64,000 nucleotides of DNA from Pseudomonadota bacterium (GTDB taxonomy: Bacteria; Pseudomonadota; Alphaproteobacteria; Micavibrionales; CSBR16-224), in assembly GCA_013285465.1 (NCBI GenBank), contig CP053449.1, positions 2,442,735-2,506,734 of the forward strand, read 5' to 3'. A program made the translations under genes and the position numbers. The notes below the pieces were generated by a model. It had not been told where the DNA came from. It saw only the letters and a program-made list of their open reading frames with translations, and ran no database searches. Positions 36,079 to 44,989 of the stretch are shown here, one piece after another (position 1 is the stretch's first letter; each line of letters begins with the position of its first letter).

Positions 36079-36765
36079 ATGCTTATGGATAACGTGCAAA
36101 GCTTCGTCGCACCCGATGCGGCAAGTTCCGGACTTCAATGGCAAATCGAGACAGCGCCCGTCGCATATGACCGGGCGCTTGCGTTTATGGAGGCGCGCGC
36201 ACGTACGATACGCGAACGCGGCCATGACGAAATGGTCTGGCTTTTGGAACATCCGCCGGTTTACACGGCAGGAACCAGCGCCGAGTTAAAGGACATGATT
36301 AATCCGAAATTCCCCGTCTATCACACGGGGCGCGGCGGAAAATTCACCTATCACGGCCCCGGCCAGCGCATTGCCTATGTGATGCTGGATCTGCAAAAAC
36401 GCAATCCCGATTTGAAAAAATACGTCTTTGATCTTGAAGACTGGGTCATCCGCGCCTTATTCAAATTCAACGTATTGGGACAGCGCCGCGAAGGCCGCGT
36501 CGGTATCTGGGTTGATATGCAGCCTTACGGCCAGCCGAAGGGAACAGAGGCAAAAATCGCCGCCATCGGTGTTCGCGTCAAAAAATGGGTCACCTTCCAC
36601 GGCGTCTCCGTCAATATCAATCCCGAACTGGGACATTATGACGGGATCGTGCCCTGCGGCATCAGCGAACACGGCGTAACATCGCTGGAACAGCTGGGTC
36701 TGAACATCACGCGTGATGAATTCGACAATGCCCTGCAGGAGAGCTGGTACGAGGTTTTCGGTTAA
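36079..36765 (+). CDS. lipB: Lipoyl (octanoyl) transferase
   Basis: Transfers octanoate from ACP to lipoyl domains. Family signatures are HPPVYTAGTSAE, GRGGKFTYHGPGQRIAY, the catalytic Lys region AAIGVRVKKWVTFHG and the catalytic Cys in YDGIVPCGISEHGVTSL. 228 residues, normal length. The start follows CGGGAG about 10 nt upstream. It is flanked by non-related genes on opposite strands and probably stands alone. Confidence 0.95.
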   Translation: MLMDNVQSFVAPDAASSGLQWQIETAPVAYDRALAFMEARARTIRERGHDEMVWLLEHPPVYTAGTSAELKDMINPKFPVYHTGRGGKFTYHGPGQRIAYVMLDLQKRNPDLKKYVFDLEDWVIRALFKFNVLGQRREGRVGIWVDMQPYGQPKGTEAKIAAIGVRVKKWVTFHGVSVNINPELGHYDGIVPCGISEHGVTSLEQLGLNITRDEFDNALQESWYEVFG

Positions 36766-36791
36766 GATTTAAGTGCCGTCATCCGTTCCGT

Positions 36792-38981
36792 TTAAATCAG
36801 AACGACATTAATTTCGTTACTGCCCGTTTCGATGACATTCACCGAAACCGCTGCATTTGACTGCGACTGGTAAGTCCCGCCGCCGACATCATCGAAACCT
36901 TCAAGGGTGAGTGTATAAGGTGTCACGGGGGCTGTACTTCCATCCGCACCCCAAATATTCAGCGTTGTCGCGCTTTGGTTTGTGGCGTACAGCACACCTG
37001 CCGTGTCCAGCGTGATGGAATGGTTAAGACTGCTTGTAAAAACAAAGCTTTCAATTCCTTTGAATTTGCCGTATTCACTGCCGCCGGAGGACAGGTCGAG
37101 ATTGACAATACCGGAGCCGCCAAGCAACACCGCATCACCGGCAAGCCCTGACAGATTTCCGGGATTAACCGTGCCCTCGGTATTATAGCCGCCGTCAATC
37201 ATGGTAAAGCTCAGCCCGGCACCGTTGAGAGAAAAGACATCACTGCCCAGACCGCCAAGATAAACATCCCCCGCCTCAACACCGGTCAGGTTAAAGATAT
37301 CATCACCGCTATCCGCCCAAATCAAATCCGCCGCCGCCGTCACGGTCGGCGTATCAACACCGGTACTGCCTTGTATATAATTCCGTCCCGTCGACAGATC
37401 ATCAATATTGATATTTAACGTCACGGGCAATGTGTTCAAATCCGCATCCGTGACATCAATCGTCAGCGTATAATTGGTCTGTTGATAGGTCGCCAGATCG
37501 CTGATAATCGAAAGCTCTCCTGACGCATTAATGGCAAAAGTCGCCAGACCCGTATAACCGTCATTGCCGCCGGTAATGGCATAACTGACGCCGCCCGCCG
37601 GAGCGCTGACATTCAAATCACCGATTTGAAAGCCGATATTACCGAATTCACGCACCGTGCCCGCGCCTGTCATGCTGCTGCCGTCCCACCATAGTGACGA
37701 TGTCAGGACAATCGGCGGCGGTGCGCCCTGCGGTGCGGTCGGCGTTGTCGAGCCGCCGGCATCCGTCAGTACATCTGTCGTATCCGTCGTTGTACCTGCC
37801 GCATAACCTGTACCGCTCAGGAATGTCTCGCCGCCATCGGCAGGCAGAACCGCGCCGCCGGTCTGGTCGATAAATTCATCGCCGATCTGCTGTTGCAGCT
37901 GCTGATAGGTCTGGAATTGCAGCATCTCCTGCACCAGCAAGTCACCCGAGAGCGTTCCCGCATCGGCTGTCTGCGTACCTTGTGCCGCACCTTCTTGATT
38001 ACCATCCAAGGGGGCCTGATCGCCATCTGTAGGGGCGGCATCTTGCGGCACATCCTGCGGCGCAGGATTGTCGTTACCGTCCTCCTGCGGGGTTGTGCTG
38101 TAATCATAGAAACTGAAACCGTCGACCGTGTTGTCAAAACTGTAATTCTGCGTCATGTAATCCGCATCCACCGTGCCGATATTATTTGCCGGTGCGTCAA
38201 AACCCGTTAATTGCAGGGTTTCAAAATCTTCGTCCAGCACATAGCTGTCCGCGCCGTTTGAAATCACGACCGCACCGTCAATGACGGTGATTTCGCTCAA
38301 CTGTCCGGCTTCGTTAATCACGCCCGCCACAACCGTTCCGCGGATCCCGATTGACCCGACCGGCGTATCGATATTGACATTTTCGGGGTCGCTTTTTCCG
38401 ATCATGCCGCTGGTATAAATAAATGCGCCTTTCAGCATGGAAAAGAACGAGCTGCCGCTTTTCTGTTCGGAATCGTAAATATACTGATCCACCGACAGCC
38501 GTGCGCCTTCGCTGACGGCAAAGCTGCTGTTATCGGCAAAAACGATATTGACGGCGGAATCGATATCCGCCTCGACCACATCGCCTTGAAAGATCATCAT
38601 GCCTTTTGCCGCGGCCAGTTTTGTGCCGTCGGCGCGGGTGATAAAGACATCACCGACCGTATCCGTCACCTGCCCTGCAGCGCTGACATCGCTGGCCGTT
38701 TGCGCGGATTGCGCATATTCTCCGGCATGGGAGGGGGAGAGGAAAGAGTCGACAAGCGCAGGCGACAATACGCCGCCCTGCGGCGACAATAAATCAGGCC
38801 GCGCCGCCATGTCGAAATAGCCTTCAACAATCACCGTCTCGCCGCTTTTCAGCGTCAATACAAGATCGTGCCCGTCGCGCTCCATCGACGAGTCTTGCAA
38901 AAACGCTTCACCGGGCAGCATCACATTGCTCTGCCCATCGGCGGAAAGAACCTCTCCTGTCATGATTGTGTCTTTCGGCAT
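36792..38981 (-). CDS. Large FecR-domain / cadherin-like secreted protein
   Basis: A 729-residue acidic protein with no N-terminal signal. Residues about 108-215 form a FecR-type domain (GDVFITRADG, GMMIFQGDVVEADIDSAVNI, DTPVGSIGIRGT). A low-complexity linker rich in Gln, Asp and Pro (about 290-360) leads to cadherin-like sequence (ITGGNDGYTGLATFAINAS, LTIDVTDAD) and a Gly/Asp-rich C-terminal part with short hemolysin-like pieces (DSGDDIFNL, YLGGLGSDVFSL). The last residues EINVVLI are hydrophobic after an acidic turn, as in type I secreted proteins. A surface or matrix adhesin exported by a type I system is inferred; no such exporter lies in the window. Start behind GGGGAGAG. Confidence 0.72.
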   Translation of the reverse strand: MPKDTIMTGEVLSADGQSNVMLPGEAFLQDSSMERDGHDLVLTLKSGETVIVEGYFDMAARPDLLSPQGGVLSPALVDSFLSPSHAGEYAQSAQTASDVSAAGQVTDTVGDVFITRADGTKLAAAKGMMIFQGDVVEADIDSAVNIVFADNSSFAVSEGARLSVDQYIYDSEQKSGSSFFSMLKGAFIYTSGMIGKSDPENVNIDTPVGSIGIRGTVVAGVINEAGQLSEITVIDGAVVISNGADSYVLDEDFETLQLTGFDAPANNIGTVDADYMTQNYSFDNTVDGFSFYDYSTTPQEDGNDNPAPQDVPQDAAPTDGDQAPLDGNQEGAAQGTQTADAGTLSGDLLVQEMLQFQTYQQLQQQIGDEFIDQTGGAVLPADGGETFLSGTGYAAGTTTDTTDVLTDAGGSTTPTAPQGAPPPIVLTSSLWWDGSSMTGAGTVREFGNIGFQIGDLNVSAPAGGVSYAITGGNDGYTGLATFAINASGELSIISDLATYQQTNYTLTIDVTDADLNTLPVTLNINIDDLSTGRNYIQGSTGVDTPTVTAAADLIWADSGDDIFNLTGVEAGDVYLGGLGSDVFSLNGAGLSFTMIDGGYNTEGTVNPGNLSGLAGDAVLLGGSGIVNLDLSSGGSEYGKFKGIESFVFTSSLNHSITLDTAGVLYATNQSATTLNIWGADGSTAPVTPYTLTLEGFDDVGGGTYQSQSNAAVSVNVIETGSNEINVVLI

Positions 38982-39173
38982 TGCTTCTCTCCCCTACTCA
39001 ATTCCGCACGACATCGTTCGCTTATTATACACATGTTTCGCGCGGGATATATTACCCTATCTTCCATTATACGCCCGCCGCCGTTAAAATAACGTGAAAT
39101 ATTTGCGGGGTTTAAGGAACATATCAATAAAATTTTATTGACCTGCCCTGCCGTTGCCCGTATCACTTCAAGC

Positions 39174-40724
39174 ATGGATGACGCGGTACTTATTCTCGAT
39201 TTCGGTTCCCAATACACGCAGCTGATTGCGCGGCGCTTGCGCGAGGCGGGCGTTTATTGCGAAATTTTCGGCTGGTCATCAGACAAAGCCGTTGATTTTG
39301 CAAAACAATCCGAAACAAAAGGTATTATCCTCTCCGGCGGGCCGGAATCCGTCACGGAAAGCGGCGCACCGCATATTCCCGCCGCAATTTTTGATCTGGG
39401 CAAGCCGATTTTGGGCATTTGTTACGGTATGCAGGCACTGACCAAGCATTTCGGCGGCACGGTTGCGGCAGGCGAGACCCGCGAATTCGGCCATGCCAAT
39501 ATCGTCATTGATCACGGCAATCAGCTGTTCTCACAATTGCCTGAGGAAAATTTCTCCGTCTGGATGTCGCATGGCGACCATGTCACCGCCCCTGCGGAAG
39601 GTTTTGTCCTTGCCGCAAAATCCCATAACGGGCTGGTGGCCGCGATTGCCGATGATGCGCGCAAAATCTACGGGCTGCAATTCCATCCCGAAGTCACGCA
39701 TACGGCTTTCGGGCAGGATATTCTCCGCCGTTTTGCCATTGATATCTGCGGCTGCGCCGCAACATGGACGCCCGCCCATATCATTGAAACCGCCATCGAA
39801 AATGTGCGCCTGCAGGTCGGCAATAAACGCGTTATTCTCGGATTGTCGGGCGGGGTTGATTCCTCCGTGCTGGCCGCGCTGCTGGATAAGGCCGTCGGCG
39901 GCAATCTGACCTGTATTTTTGTCGATACGGGGCTGCTGCGTCTGAATGAAGGTGATCTGGTCATGGAGATGTTCGCCGCGCATAAAGGCATCAATGTCAT
40001 CCGCGTCAATGCGGAAGAAAAATTCATGTCCGCGCTGAAAGGCGTGGAAGACCCCGAAGACAAGCGCAAAATTATCGGGCGCTGCTTTATCGAGATTTTC
40101 GAGGTCGAGGCCGGAAAAATCGAAAACGCCGCCTTCCTCGCGCAAGGCACAATCTATCCCGATGTCATTGAATCCGCAGGCGCAGGCACAGGCGGCGGCG
40201 CACATGTGATTAAATCACATCACAATGTCGGCGGCCTCCCCGCCGAGATGGGGCTTGATCTGGTCGAGCCGTTGCGGCTGCTGTTCAAGGACGAAGTGCG
40301 CAAAATCGGCACCGAACTCGGCCTGCCGCATGAGATGGTTTACCGCCATCCCTTCCCCGGGCCGGGGCTGGGCGTACGCATTCTGGGCGAGGTGAAAAAA
40401 GACTATGCCGATCTGCTGCGCCGCGCCGATGATATTTTCATCAGCGAATTACGCGCCCATGATCTGTATGACAAAACCTCGCAGGCTTTCGCCGTTTTCC
40501 TGCCCGTCAAATCCGTCGGCGTGATGGGTGACGGCCGCGCCTATGATTACGTGATCGCGCTGCGCGCCGTGGAAACCATCGATTTCATGACGGCGAAATG
40601 GGCGCATCTGCCTTATGACTTCCTCGACCATGTCTCCCGCCGCATCGTCGGCGAAATCCGCGGCATCTCCCGCGTCGTCTATGATATTTCAGGAAAACCG
40701 CCTGCCACGATCGAGTGGGAATAA
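39174..40724 (+). CDS. guaA: GMP synthase (glutamine-hydrolysing)
   Basis: Converts XMP to GMP. The N-terminal amidotransferase domain starts [17 protein letters not shown] with nucleophile Cys in [10 protein letters not shown] and the His/Glu dyad in GLQFHPEV. The ATP-pyrophosphatase domain has the P-loop [15 protein letters not shown], and the C-terminal dimerisation domain ends in the family terminus P-P-A-T-I-E-W-E. 516 residues. The ATG at 39174 gives the usual length; its ribosome site is weak. It completes the guanine branch for the purine operon far upstream, and its 3' end borders the mobile island. Confidence 0.96.
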   Translation: MDDAVLILDFGSQYTQLIARRLREAGVYCEIFGWSSDKAVDFAKQSETKGIILSGGPESVTESGAPHIPAAIFDLGKPILGICYGMQALTKHFGGTVAAGETREFGHANIVIDHGNQLFSQLPEENFSVWMSHGDHVTAPAEGFVLAAKSHNGLVAAIADDARKIYGLQFHPEVTHTAFGQDILRRFAIDICGCAATWTPAHIIETAIENVRLQVGNKRVILGLSGGVDSSVLAALLDKAVGGNLTCIFVDTGLLRLNEGDLVMEMFAAHKGINVIRVNAEEKFMSALKGVEDPEDKRKIIGRCFIEIFEVEAGKIENAAFLAQGTIYPDVIESAGAGTGGGAHVIKSHHNVGGLPAEMGLDLVEPLRLLFKDEVRKIGTELGLPHEMVYRHPFPGPGLGVRILGEVKKDYADLLRRADDIFISELRAHDLYDKTSQAFAVFLPVKSVGVMGDGRAYDYVIALRAVETIDFMTAKWAHLPYDFLDHVSRRIVGEIRGISRVVYDISGKPPATIEWE

Positions 40725-40740
40725 ATTCTTACAACATCGC

Positions 40741-40823
40741 CGTCACTCCCGCGAAAGCGGGAGTCCATCCGTCAACAGCCACATCTACCATCTTATGGAT
40801 TCCCGCTTGCACGGGGATGAGTA
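40741..40823. repeat. Inverted pair of REP-like palindromes
   Basis: The left unit has the stem CTCCCGC-GAAA-GCGGGAG (40746-40763) followed by TCCAT. The right unit (about 40795-40822) is an imperfect inverted copy, with ATGGATTCCCGC and CGGGGATGAG. Together they resemble a REP doublet (BIME-like) placed 17 bp after guaA. Confidence 0.65.
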
Positions 40824-40865
40824 ACTTTTCTTATATTACTGTTTTTGTTCATTATTTTGCGTTAT

Positions 40866-40881
40866 ACTTGTATATACAAGT
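40866..40881. promoter_or_regulatory. Perfect 16-bp palindrome upstream of the integrase
   Basis: ACTTGTATATACAAGT is an exact palindrome 88 bp before the integrase start. It could be an operator or part of the recombination site; nothing further can be said. Confidence 0.45.
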
Positions 40882-40920
40882 CCTGCACAGGAACCACAGA
40901 TCAATGACTTAGCAAAAATA

Positions 40921-40940
40921 TCTGCACGGTTTCTGCACAG
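40921..40940 (+). other. Possible integrase arm site, left end
   Basis: TCTGCACGGTTTCTGCACAG lies 30 bp before the integrase start. It contains two TCTGCAC units and matches 15 of 20 positions with the element at 52976-52995 at the other end of the island, in the same orientation. Arm-site function is inferred. Confidence 0.3.
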
Positions 40941-40969
40941 TTTTACAGCTTACGGGAACAGTATATATC

Positions 40970-42262
40970 ATGAGCTTTATTATCGACAAGGAAGAACTCA
41001 AACCCGGACTGATCGTCTTTCGCCGTGGTGATGTGGTACATAAAAACTGGTACTGCCGTATTAAGCTGCCCAAAGCAGACCGTTATAAAACCGTATCCCT
41101 TAAAACCTCAGACATACATGAAGCCCGTGAACGCGCCTATGATCATTATGCCGATGTCCGTTTCCGTTTAAAGCACGATGTGCCGATCTTCGATAAATCC
41201 TTCTATGACGTTGCCGTGGAATATACCGAAGTGCAGCGCCACCGCGCCCAAATGGGAGAGATTACCCATGAACGCGTCAAAAAGATTGCCTCTGTTATCA
41301 ATGCCCAGCTAAATCCTTATGCAGGAAGCACACAAATCAGCCTGATCGGTCAGGAGCGCTGGTCGGGTTATCCGGCATGGCGGCGGGAACACGGCGAAGG
41401 GCGCTTGCGGGAACAGGTCAGCGATGCCACCATCAAATTTGAAATGTCGATATTCGGCGCGATCATGAATTACGCCGTCAGAAAACGCTATATCCCCGCC
41501 AGTCATAAATTCGAGGGCAGACCGAATTTCAAAACCATGCGGCGGGATGCCTTTTCTCTGGAAGAATACCGCGCCCTGCACAGCAGAGGGCGGTCATGGG
41601 TGAAATCCGCACCAAAGCCCCAGAGTCTTTGGTACCGCACCATTGCCTATAACTTCGTCCTGATCATGTGCAATACGGGTATGCGCCCGCCGGAAGCGCG
41701 GAATCTGCGCTGGCGCGATATCTCGCGCGGCAAAGACAAGGACGGCAGAGAGTTGCTGATCCTCTCCGTCACCGGTAAAGACAAGATGCGGCAGCTTGTT
41801 GCGCCGGTGAGTGTCGGCGACTATCTGGAGCGCATCCGAAATATCTCTAAAGCCACAGAACCCGATGACCCTGTTTTCACCACCATCGACGGCAAACCGG
41901 TCAGTACATTATACAAAGCCCTTATCAGAGACCTGCTCATCACAGCAAAACTGCGCGACGGCCCGTCGGGTATTCCGCGTTCGACCTACAGTTTTCGTCA
42001 TACCTATGCCACTTTCCGCCTGAGCGAAGGCGTGGATGTGTATTTTCTGGCACAGCAGATGGGAACCTCGGTCAAGATGATCGAAGAGCATTACGGCCAT
42101 GTCAACGCCGTCAAACATGCGGATCGCGTGTTGCACGGTATGGGAAGTTGGGAGGTCGTCCCCTCAGACCCGTCTAAACCTGAAAACAGCAGGAGCGGTA
42201 AATCTGGAACGGCGCGTTCCAGACCGTCCCGGCTGCGCGGGAAGCGTAAAAATAAAGAATAG
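40970..42262 (+). CDS. Tyrosine recombinase / phage-type integrase
   Basis: A 430-residue site-specific recombinase. The catalytic domain shows the first Arg in NTGMRPPEARNLRW, the H-x-x-R-type box STYSFRHTYATF, and the nucleophile Tyr in KMIEEHYGHV. The N-terminal half is the SAM-like core-binding region, with a small arm-binding part at the start. The last 40 residues are basic and Ser/Pro-rich. It is the first gene after guaA and probably catalysed insertion of the island. The ribosome site (GGGA about 12 nt upstream) is weak, so expression may be low. Confidence 0.92.
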   Translation: MSFIIDKEELKPGLIVFRRGDVVHKNWYCRIKLPKADRYKTVSLKTSDIHEARERAYDHYADVRFRLKHDVPIFDKSFYDVAVEYTEVQRHRAQMGEITHERVKKIASVINAQLNPYAGSTQISLIGQERWSGYPAWRREHGEGRLREQVSDATIKFEMSIFGAIMNYAVRKRYIPASHKFEGRPNFKTMRRDAFSLEEYRALHSRGRSWVKSAPKPQSLWYRTIAYNFVLIMCNTGMRPPEARNLRWRDISRGKDKDGRELLILSVTGKDKMRQLVAPVSVGDYLERIRNISKATEPDDPVFTTIDGKPVSTLYKALIRDLLITAKLRDGPSGIPRSTYSFRHTYATFRLSEGVDVYFLAQQMGTSVKMIEEHYGHVNAVKHADRVLHGMGSWEVVPSDPSKPENSRSGKSGTARSRPSRLRGKRKNKE

Positions 42263-42338
42263 CACCATCTATTTTAAGGGCTGGCTGAAAACAGAACAGT
42301 GAGCCTCGCTGTTCCAGCCCGCCTCTGCCTTTTCTCGT

Positions 42339-42422
42339 CTCTCCGCTGCACCGCCGGTGCGGCTTAAAGCGGAGAGAACGGGAGTCGGGGCAGAAAAGCA
42401 GTTGCTTGTCGTTCCTGCCCCG
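42339..42422. repeat. Two strong intergenic hairpins
   Basis: CTCTCCGCT (42339-42347) pairs with AGCGGAGAG (42368-42376), enclosing a GCACC/GGTGC inner stem. Directly after it CGGGGCAG (42386-42393) pairs with CTGCCCCG (42415-42422). Neither has a T-run, so they are not classical terminators. Confidence 0.5.
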
Positions 42423-42467
42423 CTATGGTAAAAATAAGATATATCCAAAAGCAAGAAAGGCATTCTG

Positions 42468-42779
42468 ATGACGATTGAAATCCGCAGCAGGGAATACAAA
42501 GTCGAAAGTCATGTGGCCAAACTGCTGGCCAAAACGCACCGGGCGGCGATCAAGCTGGCGGATGAGCATCTGGTGGCACCGATCAACAATCTGATGAGGA
42601 ACCGCATCGGCAATCCGCAGGTTTTGGCTTTTGCGCTGATTGATCTGGCTTATTTTATCCTGCGCAAGAAACTGCCGCAGGACAAAGCCGGAGCAACCTT
42701 TGACGTGTTCGCGCATTTTGCCAAGCAACGCACAGAGAACAAACTTGCCGCTGACGAGCGTAAGAAAAAGCTGCATTAA
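42468..42779 (+). CDS. Small unknown island protein
   Basis: A 103-residue, Lys-rich protein I do not recognise. It starts MTIEIRSREYKVESHVAK behind GAAAGG, has a helical middle (PQVLAFALIDLAYFILRKKL) and a charged end. No membrane segment or motif. It converges on the truncated relaxase, 94 bp away. Confidence 0.55.
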   Translation: MTIEIRSREYKVESHVAKLLAKTHRAAIKLADEHLVAPINNLMRNRIGNPQVLAFALIDLAYFILRKKLPQDKAGATFDVFAHFAKQRTENKLAADERKKKLH

Positions 42780-42873
42780 AAGCGACTTTTGTCCCACACC
42801 AATTAAGCATTGTGTTCTCGGATTCCCGTCAGGGAATTAATTGTATCGTGTCCCGCTTTTTCTACCGCTTTTT

Positions 42874-43587
42874 CTACACACCGAGCCAGCGCGAGAGCGA
42901 ATAAACTTCCCCTTCAAAATCCACAGCGACATAGCCGCGCCGATCACCTTTGGCCAGATAATAACCGCGCTCTTGCAGAGCGCCTGCAAAGCTCTGCTTG
43001 TTATCCGAGCCGTTCCAGCATTGCTGGAAGAATGCCTTTAGCTTGACCGGATCGTCTTTCAGCCGTTCCGCCTGCTGCCATTCATGGAGAGTGTAATTGG
43101 TGGGGCTACTGTCTTCTTTGCGGATAAAGCCTTTCGGCAGTTTCCAGCCGTGATGGATGAACAGCTCTTTTGCAACAGAAAACAGCTTGTTCTTAAAATG
43201 CGACATCTGCACGGCTTTGAGCTTATGCCCGGTATCATAGATGCGCGACCAGACACAATGGCAATGCCTGCGGCCTTTCTTTTCATGGAAGACGATGACG
43301 CGGGGCTGGCCTTCCAGCCCCAGAGACTTTTCAATGCGGTCTATCGCGTTTTCAAAGTCCTCGATTGTCGCAATTTCGCCTTCCGGCGGATTAAGGCTGA
43401 GAGAAAACAGATATTGCCGACACATCGTCGCAAGACTGGTCATTTCCGCTTCCTGCAACGCGCCCAGCACGTCTTGCGCTATAAATCCCCGTATTTCATG
43501 GACGGTGACATGCTCATTCTCGTCACCTTTGAGGAGATGCGCAGCCAGCGCGGCAGCGCCTTTGCGCTGGCTGGCTTTCAGGATCAT
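42874..43587 (-). CDS. Relaxase/mobilization nuclease, C-terminally truncated
   Basis: The 237 residues match the N-terminal part of a MOBP/VirD2-like relaxase: AALAAHLLKGDENEHVTVHE, FLFSLSLNPPEGE and the metal-binding His cluster FHEKKGRRHCHCVWSRI near residues 100-115. Such relaxases nick oriT and pilot the strand. The frame stops at SLSRWLGV, where relatives usually continue for more than a hundred residues with a linker or helicase/primase part, so it is probably truncated. It overlaps mobC by 4 bp, as in a mobilization operon. Confidence 0.75.
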   Translation of the reverse strand: MILKASQRKGAAALAAHLLKGDENEHVTVHEIRGFIAQDVLGALQEAEMTSLATMCRQYLFSLSLNPPEGEIATIEDFENAIDRIEKSLGLEGQPRVIVFHEKKGRRHCHCVWSRIYDTGHKLKAVQMSHFKNKLFSVAKELFIHHGWKLPKGFIRKEDSSPTNYTLHEWQQAERLKDDPVKLKAFFQQCWNGSDNKQSFAGALQERGYYLAKGDRRGYVAVDFEGEVYSLSRWLGV

Positions 43588-43994
43588 TGGCTTTCTCTGG
43601 ATTTTTGCGTCACTTTTGTCTTTATTGGGCGCCCCAGCGCCACAGAAAGCTCCTCGCGCATCTCAAGCACGGCATGACAGGCTTCATGGAGCAGGGCATG
43701 TGTTTCCGCGTCTAGCGGCAGAGCGCCGCTGTTGCAGGCTTTGGCAATCTGGTTGAGATTGCCGGAGATACGGCTGTTGCCCAGACGATGCAACAGATGT
43801 TCGATCAGTTCCTTGTTTTCAACATATGAAATCGCGCGGCGCGGTGAAGGCATATCAAACAGCATGAATCGGATATAGGCGCTGACCGGCATCCGCCCGG
43901 CGCTGTCTCTCAGCGCCTGCTTTTCCCCGTCCGTGGCGCGAAACGTCACCGGAGAGGAACGCTCTGCTCCTTTATTTTGACCCTTTGCTTCCAT
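43584..43994 (-). CDS. mobC: MobC-like relaxosome protein
   Basis: A 136-residue relaxosome accessory protein. The N-terminal VTFRATDGEKQALRDSAGRM looks like a ribbon-helix-helix DNA-binding region, and SGNLNQIAKACNSGALPL is the MobC signature (family: N-N-L-N-Q-I-A). It helps the relaxase at oriT. Translationally coupled to the relaxase gene downstream; oriT is expected in the noncoding stretch upstream of its start. Confidence 0.82.
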   Translation of the reverse strand: MEAKGQNKGAERSSPVTFRATDGEKQALRDSAGRMPVSAYIRFMLFDMPSPRRAISYVENKELIEHLLHRLGNSRISGNLNQIAKACNSGALPLDAETHALLHEACHAVLEMREELSVALGRPIKTKVTQKSRESQ

Positions 43995-44644
43995 ATCACT
44001 GCCTATCCTTTTATTTTACCATGAGGGAGGACATGCTTCATTTTGCGCCGCACAAAAAGCGGCGGATTACCGGCATGTTCAAAAAGCCGGAATTGCTTGC
44101 AAACCGCCTGTTTCTGTGTATAAAATGCCGCAGAGGCGCGGCTGCCCAAAAAACGCAGATAAGGCTTTGCGATGCCGTACGACCTTCCCCCGAAAATCAC
44201 AAAAACACTCCGAATCAACCACTCGTCCATTATCGGCAAGATGTGCGCGTGTACTACACGGTTAACCTTCCGTTAACCTATACCCGCGCAAATCTTGGCA
44301 AAGGAGGCGCTAAAAGCCGCCCTCCCGTTGCATCCCTCCCGGCTGAAAACAGGCCGCGTATTGCGATCCTGTTTTTCAAACATCCTTGGCGTTTGATCCC
44401 GCGTCAAAGGAGGAGACGTGCCTCTCTCCCCTTTAACAATACCCCATCGCTTCAAGGGCATGTTCATAGCCCCTGAAAACCCTCGACCAAAAGGAGAAGT
44501 CTCTCTCCCTTTGGAAACTCATCGCCAAAGACATTCCGCTCTCTTTTGAAACATCGGGCAAAGGGCTTATCCGCCCCTTGCAACCCCGTTCTTCAGCCTG
44601 CCTCAGAAAAAGAAGCCTTTTGTGCTAACGGAATGCGGGAATAT
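43995..44644. other. Noncoding region, probable oriT area
   Basis: About 650 bp upstream of mobC without a gene I can support. It contains a direct repeat GTTAACC/GTTAACC around 44260-44280, an inverted repeat AAAACAGG/CCTGTTTT (near 44346-44376) and two imperfect copies of a 75-80 bp unit (44405-44562). Position next to mobC and repeat content fit an origin of transfer, but I do not recognise a specific nic consensus. Confidence 0.4.
44405..44562 (+). repeat. Imperfect tandem repeat of about 75-80 bp
   Basis: Unit 1 (44405-44486) and unit 2 (44487-44562) share CAAAGGAG/CAAAAGGAG, CTCTCTCCC, the CATCGC-CAA core and a C-x-T-GAAA-C-x-CG block in the same order. They are degenerate, as old duplications would be. 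Confidence 0.4.
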
Positions 44645-44667
44645 TTGTTATAATGGGGATATAACAA
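44645..44667. promoter_or_regulatory. Operator-like inverted repeat over the mntA -10 box
   Basis: TTGTTATA (44645-44652) and TATAACAA (44660-44667) are exact inverted copies with a 7-bp spacer; a TATAAT hexamer (44649-44654) overlaps the left arm. This is the arrangement expected for autoregulation of a toxin-antitoxin operon. Confidence 0.45.
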
Positions 44668-44698
44668 AACGCAGCGACAAAAGGACGCTTTTTGTATT

Positions 44699-44989
44699 AT
44701 GAGACCCTCTGACGCACTGACAGCAAAACGCCATGCCGTACTGGATGCGGCCACCCGCTTTCGGGCGGCCAATCCGCGTGTTTTCGGCTCGGTTCTGCAC
44801 GGCACCGACCGCGACGGCAGCGATCTCGATTTGCTGGTGGACACGCTGCCGGGTGCGACATTGTTTGATCTCGGCGGATTGCAAATCGAACTGGAAGAAC
44901 TGCTCGGCGTACGCGTCGATGTGCTGACACCGGGCGATTTGCCGCCGAAATTCCGTGAGCATGTGCTGTCCGAGGCGCGTCCGGTATGA
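44699..44989 (+). CDS. mntA: MNT-domain nucleotidyltransferase (MntA-type antitoxin)
   Basis: A 96-residue minimal nucleotidyltransferase with the motif G30-S31-x10-D42-x-D44 (FGSVLHGTDRDGSDLDLLVD). In characterised MntA-HepT systems this enzyme AMPylates the HEPN toxin and so neutralises it. It overlaps the HEPN gene by 4 bp. An RNA hairpin (ACAAAA...TTTTTGT, 44677-44695) lies over the AAAGGA ribosome site and might modulate translation. Confidence 0.85.
   Translation: MRPSDALTAKRHAVLDAATRFRAANPRVFGSVLHGTDRDGSDLDLLVDTLPGATLFDLGGLQIELEELLGVRVDVLTPGDLPPKFREHVLSEARPV

Noticed and set aside
43985-44476. A 163-residue frame on the plus strand
   Set aside because: Starts inside mobC on the other strand, has no ribosome site, and its translation is rich in Arg, Pro and His without domain-like pattern; the DNA is full of repeats.
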